Source: Nostoc sp. XA010 (GTDB lineage Bacteria > Cyanobacteriota > Cyanobacteriia > Cyanobacteriales > Nostocaceae). Taken from it: a stretch of 64,000 bases of DNA. The stretch's first letter is position 1, and each line of letters starts with the position of its first letter. The translations under genes were made by a program, and so were the position numbers. The stretch is from contig NZ_JAIVFX010000019.1 of NCBI RefSeq assembly GCF_020829625.1, forward strand, positions 1 to 64,000, read 5' to 3'. Positions 27,482 to 36,558 of this stretch are shown here, in pieces. The notes beneath the pieces are model-generated. The model saw only the letters and a list, made by a program, of their open reading frames with translations. It made no database searches and had not been told where the DNA came from.

Positions 27482-28237
27482 TTAAACTTTTTGAAACTGA
27501 AGGTTCTTTTGGAAAAGTTCTTGAACGTTTTTCCAAGCATCAGCAGCAGCTTCGGGATTGTAACTAGCGCGATGGTTGCAGAAAAAGCCGTGTTCTGCAC
27601 CAGGATAGCGGAAGATAGCATGAGGAATATGATGTTTCTTCAGTTCCGCCTCGATCTGCTCTGTTTGCTCCAAGGGGATTCCTTTATCTTCAAGACCAAA
27701 GAATGCGTAAATGGGGCCTTTAATATCAGCAGTACGGGTGATCGTTGGTTCTCCACCGCCGGGAGTTGAATTAGGAATACCGCCACCATAGAAGGAAGCT
27801 GTAACTTTAATATCTGGTAACGTGGCAGCTAGGTAAACGACGTGACCACCAAAACAGAAACCAATAGAGCCAATCGCATCTCCTTGCACATTTGGTAAGG
27901 TTCTTAGATAGGCGATCGCAGCTTTAATATCACTCAATATTTCATCTGCTGTTGTCTGCTCCTTATACCCTCTTCCTTGCTGGACATCTTCAGGGGTGTA
28001 TCCACCCTCGAAACCGGGAGCGGTGCGTTGAAATAAAGTCGGTGCGATCGCAACATAACCTATGATGGCAAATTTCTCAGCAACTTCCCGAATGTGAATA
28101 TTGACGCCAAAGATTTCCTGAATCACGATAACAGCTGGGAATGTTCCTTTTTGTGCTGGTTCCGCTAAGTAAGCATCAATTTGCAAATCACCGTTAGGGA
28201 CTTTAACTTGAGCGGTACGAATTTCTGTGTTTGTCAT
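27482..28237 (-). CDS. Dienelactone hydrolase family protein (carboxymethylenebutenolidase-like)
   Basis: A 251-aa alpha/beta hydrolase. VIQEIFGVNIHIREVAEKFA holds the conserved Glu, GFCFGGHVVYLAA the nucleophile cysteine, FFGLEDKGIP the acid and YPGAEHGFFC the histidine, all in the standard order. ATG 28237 (MTNTEIRTAQ) is preferred to the TTG at 28297. It is much closer to canonical dienelactone hydrolases than the gene at 722-1462. Substrate unknown. Confidence 0.9.
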   Translation of the reverse strand: MTNTEIRTAQVKVPNGDLQIDAYLAEPAQKGTFPAVIVIQEIFGVNIHIREVAEKFAIIGYVAIAPTLFQRTAPGFEGGYTPEDVQQGRGYKEQTTADEILSDIKAAIAYLRTLPNVQGDAIGSIGFCFGGHVVYLAATLPDIKVTASFYGGGIPNSTPGGGEPTITRTADIKGPIYAFFGLEDKGIPLEQTEQIEAELKKHHIPHAIFRYPGAEHGFFCNHRASYNPEAAADAWKNVQELFQKNLQFQKV

Positions 28238-28387
28238 CTTAGGGATTAGCCTGTAATTGCTTTCAGGACGAAATGTTTTATGGTAAGTTTTGTACAATAT
28301 TACTTAAACTTTACCGATTTACCGTAGTTTAAAAGTAGTATTTCATAAACAATGGGCAAAGGCAAGTCCTTTGATTTAGAGATGTAG

Positions 28388-28801
28388 ATGAATATAAGAC
28401 CATATCAAGAATCTGATGCTGAATCAGTCAGCGCTCTGTGGGATGAGGTGTTTCCTAATAACCCATCGCACAGCAGCCCAAAATTGGTCATCAGTCAGAA
28501 GCTTGCTGTACAGCCTGAGTTGTTTTTCGTTACGGAGATTAACTCTGCAATTGTAGGCACTATCATTGCTGGATATGACGGGCATCGCGGTTGGCTATAC
28601 ACAGTTGCGATCAGTCCTGACTATCAACGCCAGGGTATTGGTAGCAAGCTAGTGCGGCACGCAGAGAGGGTATTGATAGGGATGGGATGCCTCAAAATCA
28701 ATCTCCAAGTTCGTGTCTCTAACGCAGAAGTAGTTGAGTTTTATAGAAACCTTGGCTATCTCGTCGAAGAACGCATCAGTATGGGAAAGCTTGTCACATA
28801 A
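28388..28801 (+). CDS. GNAT-family N-acetyltransferase
   Basis: A 137-aa acetyltransferase. The acetyl-CoA loop VAISPDYQRQGIGSKLV is motif A (Q/RxxGxG/A) and FYRNLGYLVEERISMGK is motif B. It belongs to the YpeA/RimI-like stand-alone group; acceptor unknown. It starts at ATG 28388 and is followed 45 bases later by a VOC protein on the same strand. Confidence 0.88.
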   Translation: MNIRPYQESDAESVSALWDEVFPNNPSHSSPKLVISQKLAVQPELFFVTEINSAIVGTIIAGYDGHRGWLYTVAISPDYQRQGIGSKLVRHAERVLIGMGCLKINLQVRVSNAEVVEFYRNLGYLVEERISMGKLVT

Positions 28802-28846
28802 ATAATTGTAGCATTGCCAAATTTAACCCAAACTAGGAGAAAATTT

Positions 28847-29281
28847 ATGAAGCTCACAGCAGTTCATCATATTCAAGTAACCTATCCTTTAGAAGTTGAG
28901 GATGCAATGCTGTTTTTCTATAGTAAAGTTTTGGGATTGACTGAAATTTCCAGACCAGAGGTAATCAAAAACGATTCAGGAGCCTGGTACAAGTTGGGAG
29001 ATATTGAGTTGCACATTAGTACAGAGAAAAACACCAATAACCAAGCATCTAGACGACATTATTGTTTTCAAGTCGATAACTTGAACGCCTTTGAGCAACA
29101 CCTAAAAGGACATGGGGTAGAAATTATTCCCGATCAACGACCAATTCCAGGATGTATAAGGTTTTTCCTGCGCGATCCCGGTGGGAATCGTATAGAAATC
29201 GCAGAATTCGTCAAGAGTACTTTTGTCCAGCTACAAACAGAGGAGTTGCTATTAGAAAGACATTCAGTAACGTTGTCTTAA
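28847..29281 (+). CDS. VOC/glyoxalase-family protein
   Basis: A 144-aa protein with the VOC pattern AVHHIQVTYPLEVEDAMLFF, ELHISTEKN and the C-terminal RFFLRDPGGNRIEIAEF. His and Glu positions suit a divalent metal site. ATG 28847 stands behind AGGAGAAAATTT, so the longer frame from TTG 28814 is not needed. Substrate unknown; it may be an operon with the acetyltransferase upstream. Confidence 0.85.
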   Translation: MKLTAVHHIQVTYPLEVEDAMLFFYSKVLGLTEISRPEVIKNDSGAWYKLGDIELHISTEKNTNNQASRRHYCFQVDNLNAFEQHLKGHGVEIIPDQRPIPGCIRFFLRDPGGNRIEIAEFVKSTFVQLQTEELLLERHSVTLS

Positions 29282-29489
29282 ATACCAAGATAATTAGAAG
29301 TTGTACGCCAGTTATTACCCTGCTTTAAAGTTTCTGGCGTGCCTCTAAAAAAGCTTGATTTTCTGGTAGTACAGCACGGCGTAAATAAACCACCCATTCC
29401 AAATCAACGAAAAACGAAACTCTTACGTTATATTCATTTTGACTTTTGACTTCCGCTTTGCGGTACTAGTCTACGTAGGCGAATTAATT

Positions 29490-29957
29490 ATGTGGATTGA
29501 ACGTGCAACTGCTGAACACCAAAGAACCTTTAATAATTGGGGTAAATTTGACCGCTTAGAGACAAAAACATGCCGTCCTATTATTGATGGACAAAGAATT
29601 ACCATAAGTGATAAAGCAACAGTTTTTGCTTTCCTCATAGATGGATTAGAAGAACCTGTAGGAAGATTCAGATATTTTGATATTAACCCACGAAATCGTT
29701 CGGCAGAATTTGGATATACCATCAATCCAAAATGGCGAAAACAGGGTTTAGGAACGAAAATGTTGATTAATGCTATCGATTACCTGTTTACAACAACAGA
29801 ACTCAATAAATTATATTGTCAGACTACTGCTTTCAATATTGGCTCAGTTAAACTACTTGAAAAGCTCAGTTTTCATAGAGATGGAATTTTAAGAGAACAT
29901 CACGAGTTAGACGGTAAACTATGGGATGATTATATTTACAGCATCTTACGGAGTTAG
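29490..29957 (+). CDS. GNAT-family acetyltransferase (RimJ/RimL type)
   Basis: A 155-aa acetyltransferase with GYTINPKWRKQGLGTKMLIN (acetyl-CoA loop), the LYCQTTAFNIGSVKLLEKLS block and the FHRDGILREH ending characteristic of RimJ/RimL-type members. ATG 29490 (MWIERATAEH) is the better start; the frame is open from 29439 through repeat-like DNA. Acceptor unknown. Confidence 0.83.
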   Translation: MWIERATAEHQRTFNNWGKFDRLETKTCRPIIDGQRITISDKATVFAFLIDGLEEPVGRFRYFDINPRNRSAEFGYTINPKWRKQGLGTKMLINAIDYLFTTTELNKLYCQTTAFNIGSVKLLEKLSFHRDGILREHHELDGKLWDDYIYSILRS

Positions 29958-30257
29958 TGGAAAATTAGCAAACTTTTTTTTCAATAATTAACTGTTCAAT
30001 TAATCTGATAAAGTGATACTATAGCAATTAAAGTTAGTTTTTTAACTGATTGTGTGTATGCAGGTAGAAACGTGATTAATCGCGTACTGGGAAATAATAA
30101 ATCAGCATTTTCGAGTTGTATATATTTTTTTTGAAAAATAAAATAGCAATCCTATACTTCTTTGTAAATCTCACACCAAAGGTAGAAGTATTTTTGGAGT
30201 GGGTACACACATCTATATATAAATAAATAGTCAGATTAATTCAGAGGAAAATAACTT
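29958..30257. other. AT-rich intergenic region, promoter of the oxidoreductase
   Basis: No ORF or strong repeat is seen. It ends in CAGAGGAAAATAACTT, a good Shine-Dalgarno for the gene at 30258. Confidence 0.4.
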
Positions 30258-31280
30258 ATGTCTGATTTAATTAACAAACAAATTATCCTTAAAAGTCGTC
30301 CAGTTGGCGAACCAAAGGAGAGTGATTTTGCTTTAGTAGAAACACCAATTCCCGAACCGGGTGAAGGCGAAATTCTTAGCTGCACCATTTATCTATCTCT
30401 CGACCCTTACATGCGTGGTCGAATTAGTGCAGGCGAGTCTTATGCTGCATCAGTAGAGTTGGATTCAGTTATTGTGGGTGGTACAGTCAGCCAAGTAATT
30501 AAATCAAATCATCCTCAATTTCAAGTTGGGGATTTTGTTCTTAGCAATAACGGTTGGCAAACTTATGCTGTATCTAAGGGTGAGACACTGCGTAAACTTG
30601 ATCCTACTCAAGCACCTTTATCGTATAGTCTAGGTGTATTGGGTATGCCAGGTCTCACTGCTTATGCTGCTCTACTTGATATTGGTCAACCAAAAGAAGG
30701 TGAAACTGTTGTGGTTTCAGCCGCTTCTGGTGCAGTCGGTGCAGTAGTAGGTCAAATTGCCAAAATTAAAGGTGCGCGAGTCGTGGGAATTGTCGGGAGT
30801 GACGATAAGCGAGATTATATAGTTAAGGAATTAGGTTTTAATGTTGGCATTAACCGCAAAACTCAAGAACTTGATTCAGCGCTCAAAGAAGCTGCTCCTA
30901 ATGGCATTGATGTTTACTATGACAATACAGCAGGTGTAATTCTAGAAGCTGTGTTGCAGCAGATCAACCTTGGAGCGAGAATTCCATTAGTAGGTTTGAT
31001 TTCGGAGTATAACGCTACATCTACTCCATCAGGGCCTAATTTAATGCCGCTACTAATCAAACGGGCTTTAATCAAAGGTTTCTTAGTTAGCGATTATCAA
31101 CATCGATTTAATGATTTTTTGCGTGATGTTTCTGGATGGTTACAGTCTGGTCAACTTAAGTATAAAGAAGATGTAGTTGTTGGTTTAGAGAACGCTCCTC
31201 GTGCATTCATCGGTTTACTTCGAGGTGATAATTTTGGCAAGCTGATTATTAAGGTTAATGACGATCCAACAGCAGGTTGA
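30258..31280 (+). CDS. NADP-dependent oxidoreductase, zinc-free medium-chain (CurA/LTB4DH-like)
   Basis: A 340-aa medium-chain reductase without the zinc-binding cysteines. YLSLDPYMRGRIS marks the catalytic domain, VVVSAASGAVGAVVGQIAK (about 151-169) the nucleotide-binding loop, and VYYDNTAGVILEAVLQQINL plus GLISEYNAT the family's substrate region. Relatives reduce alpha,beta-unsaturated ketones and aldehydes such as curcumin or 15-oxo-prostaglandins. It is monocistronic, with SD AGAGGA. Confidence 0.9.
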   Translation: MSDLINKQIILKSRPVGEPKESDFALVETPIPEPGEGEILSCTIYLSLDPYMRGRISAGESYAASVELDSVIVGGTVSQVIKSNHPQFQVGDFVLSNNGWQTYAVSKGETLRKLDPTQAPLSYSLGVLGMPGLTAYAALLDIGQPKEGETVVVSAASGAVGAVVGQIAKIKGARVVGIVGSDDKRDYIVKELGFNVGINRKTQELDSALKEAAPNGIDVYYDNTAGVILEAVLQQINLGARIPLVGLISEYNATSTPSGPNLMPLLIKRALIKGFLVSDYQHRFNDFLRDVSGWLQSGQLKYKEDVVVGLENAPRAFIGLLRGDNFGKLIIKVNDDPTAG

Positions 31281-31411
31281 TCGGCTATTAAGCTAGGTGT
31301 GTGCTACGTTGACGTAAATCATATCATGTCAGCTTGATTGCTAACCCGAAGAACCCCAGCCCGCCAAAGCTACGCTTGGGAGCAACGCGAAAAAGTGAGA
31401 TCATGGTGAAA

Positions 31412-31455
31412 AGAGCAGGGGAGGCAGGGGGAGCAGAGGGAGCAGGGGGAGTGAA
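31412..31455. repeat. Purine-rich degenerate tandem repeat
   Basis: Imperfect repeats of GAGCAGGGG / GAGGCAGGGG / GAGCAGAGG. This low-complexity purine-rich type is common between Nostoc genes. No function is inferred. Confidence 0.6.
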
Positions 31456-31520
31456 GAGAAAACTTTAGTATTTTTTACGACCGTTATAGCTCTAAATACA
31501 CTTATTTCTTTCTCTTACCC

Positions 31521-31899
31521 TGCGTGCACAGTTTTTCTGGCTACAAAACTGAATATGAAGCAATACGGTTCAGTTAAGCCAGAAAAATAAATTTGCGTAG
31601 GTTGGGTTGAGGAACGAAACCCAACATTTTCGGGCATTTGTTGGGTTGAACGAAGTGAAACCCAACCTACAATTATCCTTAACTGAACCGTATTGGAATA
31701 TGAAGGGGATATTCCTAACGAACTTGTGACTCGTGACTACAACCGTTTTACTCTAGCTTTGGGTAAACTCAAAATTCCTGATGAAGCTTTACGTCCTGGT
31801 GTCAACGTTGATATTGAAGTCGTAGCAACTCGTTCTTTGGGAATACGTTCTGCGAAGCAAACTATTAGCTGGCAGGGTGCAATCCGCAAGCCTAGATAA
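31521..31899 (+). pseudogene. Unknown gene interrupted by a 135-bp MITE (C-terminal part left)
   Basis: The right part (31696-31899) encodes a credible C-terminal domain (NELVTRDYNRFTLALGKLKI then PDEALRPGVNVDIEV). The left part (31521-31560) reads FSGYKTEYEG in the same frame once the element and one target copy are removed. The insertion adds 145 bases, not a multiple of three, so the frame is broken. Only about 10-15 plausible residues remain upstream, so the gene was probably already truncated. Family not recognised. Confidence 0.6.
31561..31695. mobile_element. 135-bp MITE with 18-bp terminal inverted repeats and 10-bp target duplication
   Basis: Ends are CAATACGGTTCAGTTAAG and its exact reverse complement. 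The element is flanked on both sides by GAATATGAAG (31551-31560 and 31696-31705), a perfect 10-bp target site duplication. Inside, GTAGGTTGGGTT pairs with AACCCAACCTAC (31597-31670), making a nested foldback. There is no coding capacity, so it must be mobilised in trans by a full IS with the same ends, which is not in this window. Confidence 0.93.
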
Positions 31900-31902
31900 A
31901 AT

Positions 31903-32463
31903 TTAGGAAGATTTTTTCCCATCTGAAACCATTTGCGAGAGAATATAGGCTGCGAAATCTAGTAATTGATCCAGCAAAAAGCCAATGATACCGATGTAGA
32001 GGATCTCCTGGATTATGTAATCAGCATTGCCAGCTTTATAAGCATCCCAGAGGGTAAAGCCAAGTCCTCTTGGGCCGATTAGCATTTCTGTAGCAATAAC
32101 TATAAACCAGGCTACCCAAATACTAACTTTCAAGGCGTGAAATAGATGAAATATAGCTACTCGAAAGTTATTATTCTGCCTATGAAAATGCCGCATTCCT
32201 ATTGCCGTATTAATAATCATCGTCCAGAGAGTTCCCAAAAAAACTACTATAATAGCAGCCGATTCACTCTCTTGAAACGCTATTAGGCTAAGAGGTAGCA
32301 AAGCTATAGGCGGGATACTATGTGGTATTTGGAATATTAGCCTAAATAGCTGATAAATCATGCTATTTAGACCTATGAAATATCCAATAAAGCTACCCAA
32401 GACAACGGCTGGAATGTAACCGACAAATAACCGTTGTAGGCTAGCTAAAATGTCTAAAAACAT
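31903..32463 (-). CDS. Orphan SsuC/NrtB-like ABC permease, shortened
   Basis: A 186-aa membrane protein. DILASLQRLFVGYIPAVVLG and LIGPRGLGFTLWDAYKAGN place it in the nitrate/sulfonate/taurine permease family. Relatives are about 250-280 aa: the first membrane span is missing, and the EAA loop that docks the ATPase seems to have lost about 15-20 residues (GMRHFHRQNNNFRVAIFHLF directly joins a membrane span). There is no ATPase or binding protein next to it. It is probably degenerate. Confidence 0.65.
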   Translation of the reverse strand: MFLDILASLQRLFVGYIPAVVLGSFIGYFIGLNSMIYQLFRLIFQIPHSIPPIALLPLSLIAFQESESAAIIVVFLGTLWTMIINTAIGMRHFHRQNNNFRVAIFHLFHALKVSIWVAWFIVIATEMLIGPRGLGFTLWDAYKAGNADYIIQEILYIGIIGFLLDQLLDFAAYILSQMVSDGKKSS

Positions 32464-32930
32464 ATTATTCTCTCTGCCTCAGTTCTCATAGAAAAGATTT
32501 GGGAAATACTGTGGCAACAACACAAAATAGGCATAAAAAAGTGTATTTTATTACACGTCATCTTTGAATACCGTAAAATTCTTGATATTTTTTCCTCCTT
32601 GATGGCTAATCAAAAACTTAAGTATTCTTACGATGTGCTAGTAGTACTACAAAGAAGATGTAAAACTTGGCTTTACTAAACCTTATCAGAAAAATAAATC
32701 CTGATTAGTAAATTAAATACAATTTCCAGAATTTACTTGCTTGATAATTGTACTAATACAAATTATTAATGAAGCTGCACAAAATCAAGCTTGGTCAGAC
32801 TTGGGGCTTGAGCAAATTGTTCGGGAGCAATCAGCATCAGTGTGGGTAGTCCACTACCTTTTCTTTCTGACGGTACAGGACAAATAATTAGAAATGGTGC
32901 AAATTAAGAGTAATGTAAATATCAGAAATT
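32464..32930. other. Intergenic stretch with weak coding traces
   Basis: AT-rich DNA between divergent genes. On the minus strand about 32476-32530 reads AYFVLLPQYFPNLFYEN then stop; on the plus strand about 32767-32889 reads AAQNQAWSDLGLEQIVREQS and onwards to stop. Both could be remnants; neither was identified. No repeats of note. Confidence 0.3.
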
Positions 32931-33335
32931 ATGGACGCTGCTAAACGCCTTGCTACTCTCAATCGCATCCGCAAACTCAGTCGTCTGATGGATACATCTA
33001 TACGCATCCCTCTAACAGGTTTTCGCATTGGAATAGACCCAATTATTGGTTTGGTTCCAGGTGCTGGTGATTTAATCAGTACAGCATTTTCAGCTTACAT
33101 CATATTTTTAGCTACCCGTTTTGGCATCCCACGTCAAGATTTAGCCAAAATGATTTTTAATGTTGGTTTAGAAGCAGTCGTTGGTACTGTGCCTTTAGTG
33201 GGTGATTTATTTGATGCTTTCTATAAGTCTAATATTCGCAATTTGGCTATTTTGGAGCAACACTTAACAGTAGTTGAACCAAAACTCAAAGAAGTCTCTG
33301 ATGAACTTTACTCTGATAAGTTCAGGCAAGTTTAA
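32931..33335 (+). CDS. DUF4112 domain protein
   Basis: A 134-aa protein covering one DUF4112 domain: LSRLMDTSIRIPLTGFRIG, DPIIGLVPGAGDLISTAFSA, then a second similar half VVGTVPLVGDLFDAFYKSN. The two glycine-rich hairpins suggest a small membrane-associated protein. No function is established. The start is ATG 32931 without a clear SD. Confidence 0.85.
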   Translation: MDAAKRLATLNRIRKLSRLMDTSIRIPLTGFRIGIDPIIGLVPGAGDLISTAFSAYIIFLATRFGIPRQDLAKMIFNVGLEAVVGTVPLVGDLFDAFYKSNIRNLAILEQHLTVVEPKLKEVSDELYSDKFRQV

Positions 33336-33660
33336 GTTAGTTGTCATAGCATTACTAATCTTGTCACTGCCTTCTGGCTTTTTCAATCTTTGGAAGTCCC
33401 ATGATTCAGCAACGCCCAAAAAATAAATTATCCCAAATTAATTTATACGTTTGTAGGAGCGCACTGTGCGCCCCTACGTTCGGGGAATGCGCCGCAGGTT
33501 TTACTGGAAGTCCCTAAAGTTAAGAATTAACGGCAAAATCAGCATTTCTCGTTTGATAAAGAGTTTTTGGTACATACCTTACCCCAAATAATGCTGTGAG
33601 CAAGCTGTTGGGTGGGCATGATATCTCTTGGACTAATGACTAATGACTGTATATTTACGA
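33336..33660. other. Intergenic stretch with a dispersed palindrome
   Basis: No gene. A 25-nt near-perfect palindrome at 33453-33477 (GTAGGAGCGCAC T GTGCGCCCCTAC, one mismatch) is of a dispersed cyanobacterial type. TGGAAGTCCC occurs twice (about 33391 and 33503) and again at 23333. Confidence 0.5.
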
Positions 33661-34236
33661 TTATTTTCCTAAATTCCGCTTCATTTGTTCTAACTCATCC
33701 TGAGTCTCCCAGCTACGGAACTTCTCTTCTAAGTCATCAAAGCCACTAGAATAACTACTAGTTTTATTCGACCAGCCGCTAGTTTCAAAACGCTGCTGGG
33801 TTTGCGCTTTAGCACGGGCTGTCTGTGCTTCGGCTGCTTTAGCTTGCACTTCCTGTCGCCGTTGCTGAATTTTTCGCAGTAGTTCCTGAGATTGGTTAAT
33901 GCGTTCTTTCAGCCCTTGCATGTGTCCCCAGCGCTGATTTCCTTCGCGCAACAGGGCTGCTTCTCGTTCACCAGCCGCACTTGCCAAATCTTCTCTGTCG
34001 GCGTTTTTGGCTTTTTGAATACGGATATGCCAACGCTGAATTTCTTGAGCAGTGGACAGAATTTCTTCTTGCGATCGCTTCTCTTGTACTTGTAAATCTG
34101 CGATCAGCTTTAATGTGCCTTCTTCTTGCTCACGCAGCTGTTCTAGCAGCGCCTCTAACTCCAAATGTGGATTGTTACGTAAGAATTCTTCTAAACGGTT
34201 TTCTAGAAACCGACTCAAATCATCAAATAATCCCAC
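33661..34236 (-). CDS. Coiled-coil protein, TIGR04376-like
   Basis: A 191-aa protein, almost all helical and charged. The N-terminus LFDDLSRFLENRLEEFLRNN and PHLELEALLEQLREQEEGT begins a long coiled coil up to about residue 145, rich in Gln, Glu, Arg and Lys, followed by a low-complexity linker and a short conserved tail (FDDLEEKFRSWETQDELEQM). I recognise it as a cyanobacterial family (TIGR04376) of unknown function; that assignment is from memory. Soluble, no signal. Confidence 0.75.
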   Translation of the reverse strand: MGLFDDLSRFLENRLEEFLRNNPHLELEALLEQLREQEEGTLKLIADLQVQEKRSQEEILSTAQEIQRWHIRIQKAKNADREDLASAAGEREAALLREGNQRWGHMQGLKERINQSQELLRKIQQRRQEVQAKAAEAQTARAKAQTQQRFETSGWSNKTSSYSSGFDDLEEKFRSWETQDELEQMKRNLGK

Positions 34237-34382
34237 TGCTAGAACTCCAGAGATTGGGTGCGTGACTATTTTATTGTAGTAGTCAGGTGAACTTCTGAGT
34301 GTTAGTTAGATTTAAAAATTGGGAAGAATGTATTTGGTAATACGCAAGCAACGCTAACCTACAAGATAAGGCTTTAATCAGT

Positions 34383-35924
34383 ATGAGTTCTGATTTTCAA
34401 CCGCCATCTAAGAGTTTGTCCATACTAGCTTCTGTCGGAGGAATAGTTACCGGGCTAATAGCGATCGCAATTTTAAATCTTTGGTCTAAGCAAGTTCCCA
34501 AAACTTCTATAGAAAAACCTGAAATATCAACATCCCAAACTGCTGCACGACAATCGGTACAACTGGAGAAATCCCAACGCCCTGTTGCTGGTGCTAAAGA
34601 ACCTGAAATAGTTGCTAGTCTTGATGCGAAATCCGTAGTTTTACCAGGTCAGCCCATTCCTAAGAACCAACTAACTGTATCAATAATTCCATACATTGCT
34701 CCTAGCGTTGGAAAACTGACCCTAGAGGAAACGACAACTGCCCGTCAGGCTTGGTCATACTTCCAGCGCAACTGGAACGATGAAACTGGCTTAGTCAATT
34801 CCGTTGATGGCTTTGCCTCTGTCAGTATGTGGGATCAGACAGCAGCGATCGCAGCTTTAGTAAGTGCTAGAGAACTCAATATCGTGCCTGCGGCTGAATT
34901 TGATGCCAAAATGAGCAAAATGTTGAAAACACTGGCATCTATACCTTTATACAAAGGGGAGCTACCCAACAAAGTCTACAATGCAAAAACCCTCGTACCC
35001 GTTAATTATGGTCAACTAGAAAAACGCGAAGAAATTGGTTGGTCAGCCATAGATTTAGGGCGGATGGCAATCTGGCTGAAGATTGTTGGGGCAAAGTATC
35101 CAGAAATGCGCCTAGAAACAGAAGCAATTTGGCAAAGTTGGCAAGTCAAGCGTCTGACCAAAAATGGACAAATGTACGGTACTGCCGTTATCAAAGGCAA
35201 AGAACAGTACAACCAAGAAGGTCGCTTGGGCTATGAGAATTATGCTGCCTACGGTTTAAAGCTTTGGGGCTTGGATGTTACACAAGCATTGGATTATCAA
35301 TCCCATACTGCCTTTGTTGATCTTTACGGACAGGGAGTTCCTTACGATCGCCGTGACTTTAAAAACTCTGGAGCCAATAACTACGTTCTTAGCGAACCCT
35401 ATATTTTAGATGGCATCGAAACTGGATTTCAAGCTTTGCCTAAAGTATACGCTGATCGCATTTTAGCTGCTCAAGCAGCGCGTTATGAAGCGACAAAACA
35501 ATTAACTGCTGTCACCGAAGATAACTTAGATCGCCCCCCATACTTTGTTTACAGCAGCTTGTTTGTCAACGGAGAACCTTGGGCAACCATCGCAGATACC
35601 AGAGAAAAACACAACGATTTGCGGTTTCTCAGTGCCAAAGCTGCGATCGGCTGGCATGTCCTTTACAATACTACTTATACTAGCCAGCTATTTGATTTCG
35701 TCCAAGCTAACCTTAAATCTAAAGATGGCTGGTATAACGGTTTTTATGAGTCTCTGCGTCAGCCAAATAAAACTCTCACCGCCAATAATAATGGCGTGAT
35801 TTTAGAAAGCTTGCTGTATAAAAAGGTAGGAAAACCGCTCACAGTTTGGGCAGGAGTCAGGAGCCAGAAGTCAACCAAAAGGGCTATCAGAACACCGCAA
35901 GTTACAGCTAAGATTCTCAGATAG
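34383..35924 (+). CDS. DUF3131 domain protein, membrane-anchored
   Basis: A 513-aa protein. One N-terminal membrane helix (about 12-32) is followed by a linker and a DUF3131 domain with an alpha/alpha toroid, glycoside-hydrolase-like look: SYFQRNWNDETGLVNSVDGF, ASVSMWDQTAAIAAL, LEKREEIGWSAIDLGRMAIW and KDGWYNGFYESL. The many Trp, Asp and Glu residues fit polysaccharide contact, but no activity is known. The start is ATG 34383. The extreme C-terminus (SQKSTKRAIRTPQVTAKILR) is basic and unconserved-looking. Confidence 0.8.
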   Translation: MSSDFQPPSKSLSILASVGGIVTGLIAIAILNLWSKQVPKTSIEKPEISTSQTAARQSVQLEKSQRPVAGAKEPEIVASLDAKSVVLPGQPIPKNQLTVSIIPYIAPSVGKLTLEETTTARQAWSYFQRNWNDETGLVNSVDGFASVSMWDQTAAIAALVSARELNIVPAAEFDAKMSKMLKTLASIPLYKGELPNKVYNAKTLVPVNYGQLEKREEIGWSAIDLGRMAIWLKIVGAKYPEMRLETEAIWQSWQVKRLTKNGQMYGTAVIKGKEQYNQEGRLGYENYAAYGLKLWGLDVTQALDYQSHTAFVDLYGQGVPYDRRDFKNSGANNYVLSEPYILDGIETGFQALPKVYADRILAAQAARYEATKQLTAVTEDNLDRPPYFVYSSLFVNGEPWATIADTREKHNDLRFLSAKAAIGWHVLYNTTYTSQLFDFVQANLKSKDGWYNGFYESLRQPNKTLTANNNGVILESLLYKKVGKPLTVWAGVRSQKSTKRAIRTPQVTAKILR

Positions 35925-36000
35925 TAAAAAAACAGGCGTTCCATATCGGAAGAACTATACCTATATAAATTTATTCATCACTCGATTCAGCAACGCTACC

Positions 36001-36558
36001 CTATGGCAAAAATCTTTGAACGGATATTGAAACATCCGCAAACGCTAATGGTGTAACTGTTCCTTGCTTAATAATATATTCTTCAATATACTTACCATTT
36101 TGAGGGTTTCTGAACACAATCATCTGTTTAGCAGATAAACTTAAAACCCAATATTCTTGAATTTCAGCCGTCGCATAAATCGCAGCCTTGATCTCCAAGT
36201 CCTTGTTTAAACTTGTGTTGGCAACTTCTACAATCCAGAAGATATCTTTAGGAGCAGGATGGCCATCGTTGTAGGATGATTCTGGAAGTCGAACAATTGC
36301 AATATCAGGTTCGGGTTCCGAGTCGGATAGTGTAACGGGCCCATTGAAGCGGACATCAGCTTTACCTGATAGCAATTCTTCTAAGTATTTTACACTTCGT
36401 TTTGCTGTGGTGTAGTGAATTGGGGTTTCTGGACTCATCTCAACAATTTCGCCTGCTAGCAATTCCAGATGACGACCACGCAGAATGCCCGCCTCAACCA
36501 TGCGGTGATAGTCGTCTACAGACCATTTAGCCAGGGTTTTCATAGCAGAACTGTTCAC
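36001..36558 (-). CDS. Uma2-family (DUF820) putative endonuclease
   Basis: A 185-aa PD-(D/E)XK-like protein. GRHLELLAGEIVEMSPETPI, SEPEPDIAIVRLP and PKDIFWIVEVANTSLNKDLE are the hallmark blocks, with the acidic D and E-V-A-N catalytic-type residues. These proteins are extremely multiplied in cyanobacteria, and their role is unknown. ATG 36558 or 36543 (MKTLAKWS) may be the start. Confidence 0.9.
   Translation of the reverse strand: MNSSAMKTLAKWSVDDYHRMVEAGILRGRHLELLAGEIVEMSPETPIHYTTAKRSVKYLEELLSGKADVRFNGPVTLSDSEPEPDIAIVRLPESSYNDGHPAPKDIFWIVEVANTSLNKDLEIKAAIYATAEIQEYWVLSLSAKQMIVFRNPQNGKYIEEYIIKQGTVTPLAFADVSISVQRFLP

Noticed and set aside
31693..31899. Stand-alone 68-aa gene
   Set aside because: Its apparent start is inside the MITE right end; the coding signal continues from before the insertion, so it is part of a broken gene.
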